This document shows positions 1 to 11,700 of a stretch of DNA of 64,000 nt, in pieces (within the stretch, counting starts at the first letter, position 1; each line of letters opens with the position of its first letter). Source of the DNA: Bacteroidota bacterium (GTDB lineage: Bacteria; Bacteroidota; Bacteroidia; UKL13-3); NCBI GenBank assembly GCA_027482225.1, contig JAIXWD010000016.1, positions 392,050-456,049 on the forward strand. The letters are read 5' to 3'. A program made the translations under genes and the position numbers. The notes under the pieces were generated by a model, which had not been told where the DNA came from, did no database searches, and saw nothing but the letters and a program-made list of their open reading frames with translations.

Positions 1-1790
1 CAGTATGGGCCTTTGTTGTCATTATTAGCAAAAAACATTTCTTCTGTGGTGCCATACCAACTTTCAATATTAAACATCCCGCAATGTGCCACAAATGTTT
101 TAAAGCGTTTTTGATGGTTACCTGCTAACCAATATACACTGTATCCGCCAAAGCTCGCACCAACAGCCGCACGTTTTTCTTTTGCTACATAATTTTCTTT
201 ACTGATTTCATCAACAGCAGTTAAATAATCGCGCATACATTGCCCACTGTAGTCGCCAATAATTGCATCATTCCATGCACTACCAAAACCAGGTAATCCT
301 CTGCGGTTGGGAGCTATTACAATGTATCCGTTATTTGCCATTAACTGGAAATTCCAACGATAACTAAAGTATTGACTCACCATACTTTGTGGCCCACCTT
401 GGCAATATAATAACGTAGGGTAACGTTTGCGGCTGTCGAAATCAGGAGGGAAGATAATCCAAGTAAGCATTTGTTTTCCATCAGTAGTTGTTATCCAGCG
501 TTTTTCTACTTTACCTTGTTTTACATTGCTCCAAACTGGTTGGGTAATAAACGTAAGCTGTTTCTCTTCACCATTTTTCGCGATGTTAAATAATTCTGTA
601 GGATTGTTCATGTTTTGGCGTGCACCTATGAGCGTAATTCCTTTTTCGTTTCCTGCTAAAGCAATGCCAATGTAATCGTTATCACCCTTAGTAATTTGTT
701 TTACTTCGGTATATTCTGCTCCAGCTTTTTTTGCTTTTTCGGTTGATGTAAATATGTTTCTTGTACCTTGGAACTGCGAAATGAAATATAATTGCGTGCC
801 GTTATTCGTCCAACAAAATGCATCGGTTGTATAATCAAATTCTTCTGTTACATCAACCTCTTGTTTGTTTGCAAAATAATAAACCAGTAAGCGATTTTTG
901 TCTGCTTCGTTTCCAGCTCGTTTCATACTTAACCAAGCAATTTTTTTTCCATCAGGACTAAACTGAGGCTCTCTATCGTAACCACTATTAAGTTCGGTAA
1001 TATTGATTGTTGATTTTGTTTCGATATTATAAATAAAAATATCGGTATTAGTGCTTACAGCACTTGGAGTACCATTAAGTTTTTTACATGAAAATGCCAA
1101 CCGTTTACCATCAGGACTCCAACTCATTTCGTTTTCATCACCAAATGGGGGTTCTGGAGCGTGGTATTTTTCATCACCTAAAATATCTACTGCTGTGCCT
1201 GTTATTACACTATTTTGGTAGCTTACAACAAAAGGATGATTGTATGTATAATCGTTCCAAGAATCCCAATGGCGATAATATAAACCATCAATTATCCTTG
1301 CTTTAACTAAAGGAAGATCTGGGTACATTTCGCTTACTGTTTCATCTAGCTTAACTTTTGCTATGTACATTAAGTTGTTCATGGTAGGTGCATACTTGTA
1401 TCCCTCAATACCACCTTTAACTTGAGTTATTTGTATCATATTACTACCATCTAAATTGGCTTCGTATAATTGCACTTCACCATCTTTAGCCGACATAAAA
1501 GTGATACGTTGTCCATCGGGACGAAAACGTGAACCAAATGCTCCGGTTTCTGGTTTAATAACTGCAACTGGAGTTCCACCTGCTGAAGGAACAATATAAA
1601 CCGTATTAGCACCTTTGTTGGTAGCCACTTCGTAGTTTTTTACTTCAAACAATACTTGTTTGCCATCGATTGAAACCACTGGGTTACCAACACGGCCAAG
1701 CTGCCAAAGGGTTTCTGGAGTGAGTTTTTGTTGCGCGTAAGATTGTTGTAACATACACAGCGATAAAAAGGTGATGAATAATTTTTTCAT
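1..1790 (-). CDS. S9 family peptidase (prolyl oligopeptidase/dipeptidyl aminopeptidase type), 3' end cut by window edge
   Basis: The frame opens at ATG 1788-1790 and stays open to base 1, giving about 596 residues; the C-terminus lies outside the window. The N-terminus (MKKLFITFLSLCMLQQSYAQ) is a signal peptide, so the enzyme is exported. Residues up to about 400 carry WD40/PD40-like propeller blades with repeated SPDGK and RPDGQ motifs, followed by an alpha/beta-hydrolase domain. The nucleophile elbow GASFGGYS at about residue 545 supplies the catalytic serine; the expected Asp and His fall beyond the edge. S9 enzymes of this layout release dipeptides or acylated residues from peptides, so a role in periplasmic peptide use is inferred. 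The gene stands alone, with about 300 bp to lysA. Family assignment is firm; the exact specificity is not visible. Confidence 0.9.
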   Translation of the reverse strand, partial: MKKLFITFLSLCMLQQSYAQQKLTPETLWQLGRVGNPVVSIDGKQVLFEVKNYEVATNKGANTVYIVPSAGGTPVAVIKPETGAFGSRFRPDGQRITFMSAKDGEVQLYEANLDGSNMIQITQVKGGIEGYKYAPTMNNLMYIAKVKLDETVSEMYPDLPLVKARIIDGLYYRHWDSWNDYTYNHPFVVSYQNSVITGTAVDILGDEKYHAPEPPFGDENEMSWSPDGKRLAFSCKKLNGTPSAVSTNTDIFIYNIETKSTINITELNSGYDREPQFSPDGKKIAWLSMKRAGNEADKNRLLVYYFANKQEVDVTEEFDYTTDAFCWTNNGTQLYFISQFQGTRNIFTSTEKAKKAGAEYTEVKQITKGDNDYIGIALAGNEKGITLIGARQNMNNPTELFNIAKNGEEKQLTFITQPVWSNVKQGKVEKRWITTTDGKQMLTWIIFPPDFDSRKRYPTLLYCQGGPQSMVSQYFSYRWNFQLMANNGYIVIAPNRRGLPGFGSAWNDAIIGDYSGQCMRDYLTAVDEISKENYVAKEKRAAVGASFGGYSVYWLAGNHQKRFKTFVAHCGMFNIESWYGTTEEMFFANNDNKGPY

Positions 1791-2089
1791 GATAGGTGAG
1801 TGATGAAATTTGATAGCAATATATAAAAAAGTGTTACTGTTTTGAAGGTAAAATTGAAATACAGAGGAATTGCTTATGGGATAGTATCGGTTATACTTTT
1901 GTTTTGGGCATAAAGAAGGGTAGGTCAAAAGATATTAGCGCATAGTCCAGAAGCAAGTTCGGGATTTTCAACCCGACCCCGAGTTAAGCTCAGCGAAAAC
2001 TTAGGTTAACGCCAAAATGCATTATAACAAAAGCCCTCATTAAGTGTATAACTTTTTAAGGGAATTCGCTTTTTGAGTAGCTTTTGGTT
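1791..2089. other. Intergenic region between the S9 peptidase and lysA
   Basis: No reading frame or RNA gene is supported here. It should contain the promoter of the S9 peptidase at its left end; an imperfect box resembling the Bacteroidota -7 element (ATATATTG, minus) lies near 1815-1824. A locally GC-richer stretch at about 1945-2010 has a small inverted repeat (TCGGG/CCCGA) and is unexplained. An imperfect hairpin with CCCT/AGGG arms at about 2033-2062 lies downstream of lysA on the minus strand and may be its terminator. Confidence 0.4.
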
Positions 2090-3322
2090 TTATAAGTTAA
2101 ATGTTACTTCGTTTAAGATGATGTCGTCTAAAGATTCGCGTTTGCGAATTAGATGTGATTTACCTTGGTAGATGATTACCTCGGCAGGTTTTTGACGTGC
2201 GTTGTAATTACTTGCCATGGTTATGCCATAAGCACCTGCGTTTTTAAAACAGAGAATATCGCCTTCGTGTACTTCATTAAGTTTGCGGTCCCAACCAAAA
2301 GTATCGGTTTCACAAATATTACCTACAATGGTGTAAATACGCTGTTTACCATCGGGGTTGCTGATGTTTACAATTTCGTGGTACGAGTCGTATAACATTG
2401 GGCGTACTAAGTGATTTAATCCACTATCAACACCAACAAAAACAGTAGCAGTAGTTTGTTTTATAACGTTTGCTTTAACCAAGAAATAACCTGCTTCGCT
2501 TACTAAAAACTTGCCAGGTTCAAACCATAATTCTAATTCTCGACCGTACTCTTTACAAAACTCATTAAATCGTGACCCTAATAATTGACCAAGCTCTTCA
2601 ATATCGGTGGTTACATCGCTTTCTTTGTAGGCCACTTTAAATCCGCTGCCAAAATCAATAAAAGCTAGATCTGGAAAATCTTTTGCAGCATCAAATAAAA
2701 TTTCGGCACCTTGTAAAAATACACCTGCATCTAAAATATCGCTTCCGGTGTGCATGTGCAAGCCGTTAATGTGCATATTGTTTGATTTTACAACACGCAC
2801 CACATGGCGTAATTGGTAAATGCTGATACCAAATTTGCTATCAATATGTCCTGTACTTATTTTACTATTACCACCCGCCATAATATGGGGATTTAAACGA
2901 ATGCAGCAAGGAACGGTATTGCCATAAATAGCACCAAATTGTTCTAAAATACTGATATTATCGATGTTGATGTGAACGCCTAATTCTACAGCTTCTTTAA
3001 TTTCATCAATACCTACACAGTTTGGTGTAAAGATGATTTGATCGGGTGTGAAACCTACACGTAAACCTAACTTTACTTCGTTAATAGAAACAGTATCTAA
3101 TCCACTACCTTCGTTTTTTAATAGCTTTAGGATAGCGCTGTTGTTAAGGGCTTTACAAGCGTACTTTATGTTTATATCAATAGGATTAAATGCGTTTTTT
3201 AAACGTTTATACTGCGATATAATTTTATCAGCATTATAAACATAAACTGGAGTGCCATACTCTTTGGCCACATCCGTTAACTTTACGCCTCCAGCGTAAT
3301 AAGCATTGTTATTAAGTTCCAT
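2090..3322 (-). CDS. lysA: Diaminopimelate decarboxylase
   Basis: This is a 410-residue PLP-dependent enzyme of the alanine racemase/ornithine decarboxylase fold III group. It catalyses the last step of lysine synthesis, meso-diaminopimelate to L-lysine plus CO2, in the cytoplasm. The PLP lysine is K57 in YACKAL. The barrel carries GLHMHTGSD, which resembles the family HIGSQ segment, and later EPGKFLVSEAG and CETDTFGWD, which contribute PLP-phosphate and substrate contacts. Length is typical of LysA. Start is ATG at 3320-3322. The gene appears monocistronic; dapD of the same pathway lies about 40 kb away at 43058. A related decarboxylase (carboxynorspermidine or arginine type) is less likely given the CETDTFG-type cysteine motif. 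Confidence 0.9.
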   Translation of the reverse strand: MELNNNAYYAGGVKLTDVAKEYGTPVYVYNADKIISQYKRLKNAFNPIDINIKYACKALNNSAILKLLKNEGSGLDTVSINEVKLGLRVGFTPDQIIFTPNCVGIDEIKEAVELGVHINIDNISILEQFGAIYGNTVPCCIRLNPHIMAGGNSKISTGHIDSKFGISIYQLRHVVRVVKSNNMHINGLHMHTGSDILDAGVFLQGAEILFDAAKDFPDLAFIDFGSGFKVAYKESDVTTDIEELGQLLGSRFNEFCKEYGRELELWFEPGKFLVSEAGYFLVKANVIKQTTATVFVGVDSGLNHLVRPMLYDSYHEIVNISNPDGKQRIYTIVGNICETDTFGWDRKLNEVHEGDILCFKNAGAYGITMASNYNARQKPAEVIIYQGKSHLIRKRESLDDIILNEVTFNL

Positions 3323-3454
3323 TAATGTAATTTAAAAGTGGCGAAAGATAGTGAAATGATGTGGAAGATTGAGGCAGGATTTTGACATGGGAGCTTCTGA
3401 TTATTGGTGTGTTTTAAAGATGATGAATTTCACCACTAGCTAAAACTAACTTAA

Positions 3455-4213
3455 CTAATCTTTTGCAGCTTCCTTCATCATTTGTTTGGCCAGGTCTTTA
3501 CCCAAAAAATTATCAATAACAGCGTGTATGATGTATAACAATGGAGTAAGCGCAATTGCAACTATGAATTTATATAAATAATTTACCACTCCAACTGCAA
3601 GTACAAGTTTTAATGGCCAGTCTCCTCCAATGTAAAATGCAATAATTAATACCACAAAACTATCGATGAACTGAGAAACAAGTGTAGAACCTGTGCTACG
3701 CAGCCAAAGTGCTTTATCTCCTGTTTTGGTTTTTATTAAATGAAAAGTATACACATCAACCAATTGACCAAATAAAAATGCCACCAAAGAACCAATTATA
3801 ATCCATAACCCTTGACCAAAAATACTGCTAAATGCAAGTTGCATGTTTATTGGTCCTTGTGCTGTTTGTTTTGTAATCCAAAACGTAGCAGGCACTGTAT
3901 TTATGGATGCATACACCGCTATAAAAGCGTAAGTAATTAATGCTGCTGCAATGTATGAAAACAAACGAACACCACGTTTTCCAAAGTATTCGTTAATAAT
4001 GTCTGTCATAACAAATACCATAGGCCATAGTAAAACTCCAGCAGTCATGTTAAAAGAATAGGTATCACCCAAAAGGTTTATTTGAAAAGGGGATATACCT
4101 AATGTTTCTTCAACAGAAAAAATCTTTACCCCAACAAACTCTGCAATGATAGCATTGGCTATAAAAAAGGAACCAAGTACTAAAAATAGAATGTTACGTT
4201 TAGATTCTTTCAT
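3455..4213 (-). CDS. Queuosine precursor transporter (YhhQ/VUT, DUF165 family)
   Basis: A 252-residue integral membrane protein with six to seven predicted transmembrane helices and few charged residues outside loops. The segments VMTDIINEYFGKR at about residues 67-79 and STLVSQFIDSFVV at about 175-187 match the conserved parts of the YhhQ family, whose E. coli member imports the queuosine precursors preQ0 and preQ1 for tRNA modification. It ends 241 bases before base 4454 within the same minus-strand run and lies only 30 bp downstream of the beta-CASP gene (4244-5656), so the two may be co-transcribed. No other queuosine gene is nearby, so substrate assignment rests on family membership only. 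Confidence 0.85.
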   Translation of the reverse strand: MKESKRNILFLVLGSFFIANAIIAEFVGVKIFSVEETLGISPFQINLLGDTYSFNMTAGVLLWPMVFVMTDIINEYFGKRGVRLFSYIAAALITYAFIAVYASINTVPATFWITKQTAQGPINMQLAFSSIFGQGLWIIIGSLVAFLFGQLVDVYTFHLIKTKTGDKALWLRSTGSTLVSQFIDSFVVLIIAFYIGGDWPLKLVLAVGVVNYLYKFIVAIALTPLLYIIHAVIDNFLGKDLAKQMMKEAAKD

Positions 4214-4243
4214 TTTAAAGGTTGCTGTGTAGCTGATTTAATG

Positions 4244-5656
4244 TTAAGCAGTGATATCGAATTGTTCGCCCATTTTAGGAATAGTAATATTTGTATAACC
4301 TACTTCTTCCAGTTTTGTTTTAAGCGATTCTTGTGCTACTAATTCTCCGTGTACTAAAAATACTTGCTTAACTTTATTAGCTTTTTGATGTTTAAGGTAT
4401 TGTATGATTTCAACATAATCAGCATGCGCACTGAAGTAATCCATGTTAACCACTTTAGCATTCACCTGATACATTTCTCCAAATATTTTCACTTCTTTAG
4501 CGCCTGCTTTTAATTTTCCGCCTAAACTTTCGGGTGTACAATAACCTACCATTAAAATGGTGTTTTTAGGGTTTTGAATATTGTTGGCTATGTGGTGTTT
4601 AATTCGTCCTGCTTCTGCCATACCTGATGCCGAAATGATGATACAAGGTTCTTTATTTTCGTTAATAGCTTTTGATTGGTTAACATCACTTACATATGTC
4701 AAGGTTTGAAAACCAAATGGGTCAGGGTCTTTGTATATGTATTCTAAAAAACGTTCGTTATAACATTCTTGGTGTTTACGAATAACGGCTGTTGCTTTTA
4801 CCGATAGAGGGCTATCAACAAAAACTTTTATGGTTGGTAATAATCCGGAATTGGCAAACTGATCAAGCATGTAAATTAAGTCTTGTGTTCTATCTACACT
4901 AAAGGCAGGAATAATTAATTTACCTTTTTGCTCGACACATGTCTCGCGAATTACTTTCAATAATTGTAATTCTATATCAGCAGGTTTGGGGTGAAGTCGG
5001 TTTCCATAAGTACTTTCACAAATCAATACATCACATTGCCTAAAAGGCTGAGGAGAGCGAAGTATTTGATCGTTTAACCTGCCAATGTCGCCTGTAAAAG
5101 TAATCTTTGTTTTTTTGCCTTTTTTGCATGTTACATCAACATGAACAGATGCACTACCTAATAAATGCCCTGCATCGGTAAATGTTAGTGTAATATCCGG
5201 ATCAATTTTTATGGTTTCTTCATACTCAACAGGAACCATCAAATCTAAAGTTTTTTCTACATCTAGCACGTCATAAAGCGCTTCAATAGTCTGTTCTCCT
5301 CGTTTAATTTTACGTTTATTTATATAACGTAAATCTTCATTTTGTATAAAGGCAGAATCTAACAACATGATTTCGCATAAAGAAATTGTTGCCGGTGTAG
5401 CGAAAATAATACCTCTGAAACCTTCTTTCACCAAACGAGGTAATAATCCTGAATGGTCGATATGTGCATGAGATAATATGACATAATCTAAATCATGTGG
5501 TGCAAAACCAAAGTGTCGATTCATTTCATCGCGGTTATCTATTCTTCCCTGAAATAATCCACAATCTAAAAGTAATTTTTTCCCATGAGCGGTTGTTATT
5601 AGGTGTTTGCTACCAGTTACAACCTGAGCGGCACCATAAAATTGTATTGTAGCCAT
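4244..5656 (-). CDS. MBL-fold beta-CASP hydrolase, RNA-processing exonuclease type (CPSF73/TTHA0252-like)
   Basis: A 470-residue metallo-beta-lactamase-fold protein. It begins with the family-typical GAAQVVTGS motif, followed by the zinc signature SHAHIDHSG at about residue 63, GHLLGSAS and TGDIG metal-binding segments, then a beta-CASP insertion beginning near ICESTYGNR. SASGMAEAGR and the C-terminal FSAHAD and VHGE motifs complete the RMMBL (RNA-specificity) part. Bacterial relatives such as Thermus TTHA0252 are RNases, so RNA cleavage or decay in the cytoplasm is the expected role. There is no signal peptide. It is upstream of the queuosine transporter with 30 bp between. Specificity (endo- versus exonuclease) cannot be read from sequence. 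Confidence 0.88.
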   Translation of the reverse strand: MATIQFYGAAQVVTGSKHLITTAHGKKLLLDCGLFQGRIDNRDEMNRHFGFAPHDLDYVILSHAHIDHSGLLPRLVKEGFRGIIFATPATISLCEIMLLDSAFIQNEDLRYINKRKIKRGEQTIEALYDVLDVEKTLDLMVPVEYEETIKIDPDITLTFTDAGHLLGSASVHVDVTCKKGKKTKITFTGDIGRLNDQILRSPQPFRQCDVLICESTYGNRLHPKPADIELQLLKVIRETCVEQKGKLIIPAFSVDRTQDLIYMLDQFANSGLLPTIKVFVDSPLSVKATAVIRKHQECYNERFLEYIYKDPDPFGFQTLTYVSDVNQSKAINENKEPCIIISASGMAEAGRIKHHIANNIQNPKNTILMVGYCTPESLGGKLKAGAKEVKIFGEMYQVNAKVVNMDYFSAHADYVEIIQYLKHQKANKVKQVFLVHGELVAQESLKTKLEEVGYTNITIPKMGEQFDITA

Positions 5657-5701
5657 AATTTTGTTTGTGCGCTAATATACTCAAAACTTCACAGGTATTA
5701 A

Positions 5702-5731
5702 ATAAAAAGAGCAGGCCATGGCCTGCTCTTA
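5702..5731 (-). terminator. Rho-independent terminator of the 1984-residue protein gene
   Basis: A perfect 24-base palindrome (arm AAGAGCAGGCCA, 5707-5730) is followed on the minus strand by a run of T residues. It lies just beyond the stop codon at 5753 and before the beta-CASP gene start at 5656, so it should insulate that gene from upstream readthrough. Confidence 0.85.
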
Positions 5732-5752
5732 AGGTATAGTTTCGATGGAATT

Positions 5753-8700
5753 TTATTGAACAATTACTTTGAAGGTTGCGTTTCCTTGTTGAGTAAAAAT
5801 TTTAAGTAAATAAATACCTTGATTTAGTTTTGACACATCAACACTGGTTTGGTTTTTATCTAAACTAATATTTGATGTTAAAACCAATCGTCCAGTTAAA
5901 TCAGTTAAGGTGATTTGACCTTCACCTGTTAAGTTCGATGTGGTAATATTTATCAATTCCGATGAAGGATTCGGATATATATTTACCTTGTTGCTGATGT
6001 CATACTTACCTAATCCTACATTTTTGGTGCGAACAAATCTAACATTAAAGGTTTGATTAGCGAGGATAGAATCTTCTTGTTCGATGGCCCTTACTGTCCA
6101 ACTTAATGATAATGAATCTCCATCCTTAACACCATTGCTAGCAAGCACTGCATCTACAGCACCAGATGTTAAACTTAAGGTGTTTGCAGTACCATTGTTA
6201 TCAGAAACAAGGCTTAATAATGGGTTATTAAAGTTACCTCCTGCAGCTATTGCCAACCATTTATATGTTGTGGCATTAGTTGACGTTGACCAATTAATAT
6301 TAATAGGAGTGTTGTTGTTTGAGTCAACTGCAATTGTTATGTTATTAGCTGGAGCAGTTAAGTTAAAGTTACCTAAAATACGTTTTCTTGCAAGCGTAAT
6401 ATTGAAGGTTTGTGCAGCCTGTAATGAGTCAGTTGTTTCTAAAGCAAAAACTGTCCATTTTAATGTGATAGAATCACCTACTTTTAAACCATTAGATTTT
6501 AGTATAGCATCAATTGCACCACTAGTAAGAGTTAACTTAGTATCTGTTCCATTGATATCAGATGGTAAGTTTAGCAATGGTATGCTGAAATTGCCGGCAG
6601 GTATGGTTGCTTTCCATCTATAGTTAGTTGCCTTGTTTGAGGCTGTCCAATTAATTACAATAGCTTCTGTGCTGTTTTTTGCAACTTCCACACGGGCATT
6701 GTTATTAGGTGCTGTTAAGTTAAAGTTACTTAATACGCGTTTACGAGTTAACGTAATGTTCCAGTCTTGGCCAGCTTTTAATGAGTCACCATCTAAGTAT
6801 GCATAAACTGTCCATTTTAAATTGACTGAGGCATTACGTTTCACACCCAATGAGTTCAACACATTGTCTAACGTTCCACTGGTTAATGTTAATGATGAGT
6901 CAGAACCACTATTATTTGAGTTGATGCGCAATAACGGAGAGGTAAATGTTCCGTTTGATGAAATAACAAACCACCTGTAAAGGTTGCTATTTGCTGATTT
7001 ACCCCAAGTGATGTTTACATCAGTTTGATTGCCTTCTTCCACTTCTAATGAAGTATTGTTGGCTGGCGTTTTTAAACTGAATACACCTAAGCCAGCTTTT
7101 TTGCGGGCAAGGGTTATGTTAAATACTTGTGAAGCTTGCAACGAGTCTGTGCCTTTATAAGCAAAAACAGTCCATTTAGTTTTTACAGAATCACCTTGGC
7201 TAACATTTAAACTTGCTAATATGGCATCAACACCACCTGAAGTTAAGGTAAGGGCTGTATCAGCACCTGAATTATTAGAAGTTACAGATAATAATGGTGA
7301 AGTAAAACTTCCGGCAGCAGTAGCTAAAAACCACTTGTAAGTAACCGCATTGATAGAACGACTCCAGTTAATTTGAATAGGAGTGGTACTCGCAGGTTCA
7401 GAAACCACACGGGTGTTGTTGGCCGGGCTTAATAAATTAAACGTATTTGGAGGTGTAATGATGTCTTTTTTACGCACACCATACAATTGGTATCCTGTTT
7501 CACAACCACTAGTTGGCGATAAGCAGAATTGAGCTAAAATACCTTCAAAAATGAACATACCTTCAGGCACGTTAGTGGCAGGAGCATCATCAATTTCGGT
7601 ATCAGCAGCAGCAATTACCCTTAAAATAGTGGTATCACCAACGGTTGTGCCATCCCAAACGGTATTGTTTGAACTTGCCGCTAAAGTACCAACAGCATTG
7701 GTTCTTAAACCCACTATACGTACCACACGGCTTTCAAACTGTTCGCCATTTTGGTTGATTTGTTTTACACTTACGGTAATAGGTGTTACGGTACGGTTAG
7801 AGGCCAACACCACTATACTATTGGTTACATTGTAAGCACCACTTGCCAATTGCACCTGTGCATAATTGTTAAAATCATTACGTGGGCCAACTACTTCAAC
7901 ACTATCACCTTCCTTCAACCTTCCTGCCGAAATAGAGTCAACCATGGCACCAGCTACTTGACGAATTCCTAAACCTGCATTGCCATCCTGTATATAGATA
8001 AACCTACCCCATGCGCGGGTTACAATACCTCTTGTCCTAACTAAATTTGGAGCAGCTACAGCCCTTGCCTGCGTAATGGTGATGGCTGGGTTTGTTTCAG
8101 GGAATATGTTTTCAAGACGGGCGTTTCTTAACTGAATTCTTCTATCGCCTAATAGTGAAGTATCTCTTGTATTGTATGGGTTTATATTGTGGAAAGTTCC
8201 CATATATTCTGCAAAAGCATCTTGTTCACTACCAATAGCTGCAAATGTAGCAAGACCTGCATTCTTAACAGCGGTGTCAAGATTTACACGGTTAGTTGCG
8301 TTAGTAGGAAAAGGATAGCTATCACCACCTGTGAACAAGAAGTTTAAGGTAACCAATTTGAATGTTCTGCTTGTATCACCTACCAGCATTCCATTTCTTA
8401 CAATGGTATCAATGCGATTTAAAGCTGAATCAGTAATCACCAAGGATACGATTTCGCTTCCTCTTGCTCTGGTGGTATCATAACTAAACTGCATACCACC
8501 TACTTGTGGGAATTGACCAGGAGTAGCACCAGGAACTGTTGCTGAAATACCATGTTCCATTATTCTTTTTAAACCAGCAGCATTAATAGTTCCAATAACT
8601 AAACCGTTGTTAAAACGTAAAGAGTTTTCTATATCCAATTGTGAAATATCGCCACGCACTTTGCCTGCGCTTGGGTTGGCTTGAGTTTGTTCTAAAACCA

Positions 8701-11700
8701 CATTCGATCCTACTGCATTTACAAATCCAATGGCTGAGCGAATACCACCGCCATTTTTAATAGAGATGCGTACTTGCGGATCATATTGGCGTGCATACCA
8801 TAGGTTTGCATCAGAAGTTAAGTTACCAAAGTTAGTTTCTTCTGTTCTTACCAGGTTTCTTCTGCCTTCTAAAAACACATTTGACTTACCAAATTTATTT
8901 CCATCTTTTGCAATAATAACGTTACCAATTGCAGCAGCTAATGTTCTTACATTTGCGCCTTTAGTTCCAGTAACAAATGCAGCTGAGTATGATCCCCAAA
9001 GCGATGTAACCATTGCAGTGTCTGAAACATAAGCGCCATTAACAACAGAATCTAATAAGTTTGGTAACAATACTCCAGCCGTATCAAAATCACACACAAA
9101 ACGGCCAACATATTTCCATTCGCTTGTAGTATTTAAAATAGCCAAAGGTTGACCATTGTTATTAGTAGTCATAATAGGATATTTTTCTGTAGCCACATGG
9201 CCTGTAGTTAGTCTATCGTTACCGTCTGCAGTAAATGCGTGGTTACCTCCTGATATGATAATATCAACATGACGTAAAAGTGGTGCCAATGCTTTTTCAT
9301 TTGCAATTTGTTGCAAGTGCGAAAGCAAAATAATTTTGTTTATTCCTATAGCTCTTAATGAATCAACTACAGGCTGAATAATACTTGCAAGCAAAGGCAT
9401 ATTATCAACAGGACCACCAGTTACCGATGTAGCACCTGGAGAAGAAATAGATGCCAATACTTGTGTAGTAGCGCCAACAATACCTATGCGCTCACCGCTA
9501 CGTTCAATAATTACTGATGGTGCAATTCCTCTTTTTTGAGAATTAGTGGTAATAGCAACTGGGGTGCGGAAAGCGGTATCACTTAATATTTGATTCGTAT
9601 AAAGATAGTTTAAATTTATATCGTTACTAAAGTTTAAATTACACGATACAAAAGGAAACTGAGCTCCAATCCAACGTTTATCTGCTCCATTACTTCTTAT
9701 GTCCACACCTATTTGGCTGTTTAATTCTGAAGTACCTAAATCAAATTCATGGTTACCCATAGCCGAAGCATTATAACCAATAACGTTCATGATGGCAATA
9801 TCTGGGCGACCTATAGCTGCTCTCAATGCCTGCGTTCCAGTATAATAGCTTGAAGCAGTATTACGCAATGGAGTTTGCAATGAAGCATCTTCACCTGATG
9901 ACATAAATGGTCCTGGAAGAATGTTATCACCAGATGATAAAATCAATGTGTTAACATGGCGTTCTTCTAATTCATCAACAACAGCAGCAAAATTAGGCGC
10001 ATCTGTAACAGCAGCTAATCCACTTTCCATATCTGATGAATGCAATACTTGCATTTGGAATGCACTGCGTGAGTTAATTTGGAAAATTGCAACTGTGCCC
10101 GAAACTTCGTTTGATAATAATATTAAATCTTTTCCATTTGGACTTTCGTTTCTTGGAATGAAAACAATTCCTTCTGGACCTAAATCGCCAACGGTAGCTA
10201 AATTAGCTTGGCTAGGAGTTACACTAAAATTACGTGTATTTAAATATTGTACAAAGTAAGGAACATTTGGGTTAGTTATGTTATAAACAAAAAAACCTCC
10301 AATACGCTCAAGGCCTACAAATGCATAAGTACTATCTAATATTTTTCCGATGGTTACACTTTCTGGTTCAGGACCTTTGTTATCACTTCTATCATCTAAT
10401 GCATTCGTGGTATGACCAGCATTAAAATTACTTGGGAACATGGCAGCAGTACGTTGCTCAAAATCATCCTTACTATCCCAAACCAAAGCACCTGTTGCAC
10501 CATTCCAAATAGAAAAAGAACGTGCACCAAAAGTAAATATACTATCAAACTTGCCATCATTGTTAAAATCGCCACAACGGTTACTTACATTTAACCTACC
10601 TAAAATACTATCAGATTTAAGGAAAGCTACATTTGCAGCTCCGCCAAACTTAACCGTATCTAAAACAAAAGCAGCATTATTAACCCTTACTTCTTCGTTA
10701 TTAGCTGCTCCCCAATCTGCCCTTGCATCACCTTCATTTGCGGTAACCAAATAAGTTTGACCACCCACACGGTAACTAGATATTCCATCAGGCTGGTACA
10801 TACCAAAAACAGGTATGTTTCTAATATTAATAACACCAGGAATTGAGCTTGAAAGTCTATCTGACGCATCTAATCCATTTCCAGTTAAGTTGTGGTTTTT
10901 AAAACCTAAAGGCAATAAAGAAGTTACAGTAGCAGTATTAATATTAACAACGGCCAAAGCATTGTTTTCTTGGCAAGTTACCCAAGCTGTTGAGTTATCA
11001 TCCGAGATGGCAATGTATTCAGGTTCTAAATCTTCTGCCACGGTTGAATTTCTTAAAAAAGTTCCGCCTGATTGTATTCTTCCTGTTATTCTAATGTTTG
11101 GATTGATGTTAGCAGGAGAATTGAAAGCTGTAAAACCAGCAGTTTGAACATTAGCTTGTGTTAATGAAGCTGCTCCAACCGAAACATCAATGATTGAAAT
11201 TGAACCTTCTGGGTCGATGGTATAACCAATATTAGGTTCGCCTTCGTTTGCACACAATAATTTTTTCCCGTCTGATGTAAAAATGATGTGATCAGTATTA
11301 GCACCTGCTTTTACTTTGCTAATAAAATTTCCATTCGCATCTAAAAAAACAATACTGCTCAAATTGGTTTTACCATTTGAATCTATAACAGCAATGGCTA
11401 CCAAACCTTTTTTATTTGTTGCAATTGATGTAACATCAATACCATATGGCTTAACAGAAATAGTAGAGATTAGCAACGGATTAGCTGGATTTGCCAGATT
11501 TACAATCCTAAAAGAAGTATCAGGACCATTGACAACATACATCCTTTTTGTGCTTGGATCATAAGCTGAGATTTCGGCAACACCTCCATTTGAATTGTAG
11601 GTGCCTATTGAATAACGCCCAATGAATTGCGCATTAATTTGTGCGCTAACATCACCTATAATGGCTAATGTAACCGCAATAGAAAATAAGAATAATTGTT

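Noticed and set aside
6084-6623. A 179-codon plus-strand frame antisense to the SusE-like repeats
   Set aside because: It lies in the reverse frame of the giant secreted protein and mirrors its repeats; no independent evidence.
6020-7445. Regular about 356-bp repeats considered as a CRISPR-like or satellite array
   Set aside because: The repeats are in-frame coding units for domains and diverge like protein duplications; no short spacers or conserved direct repeats exist.
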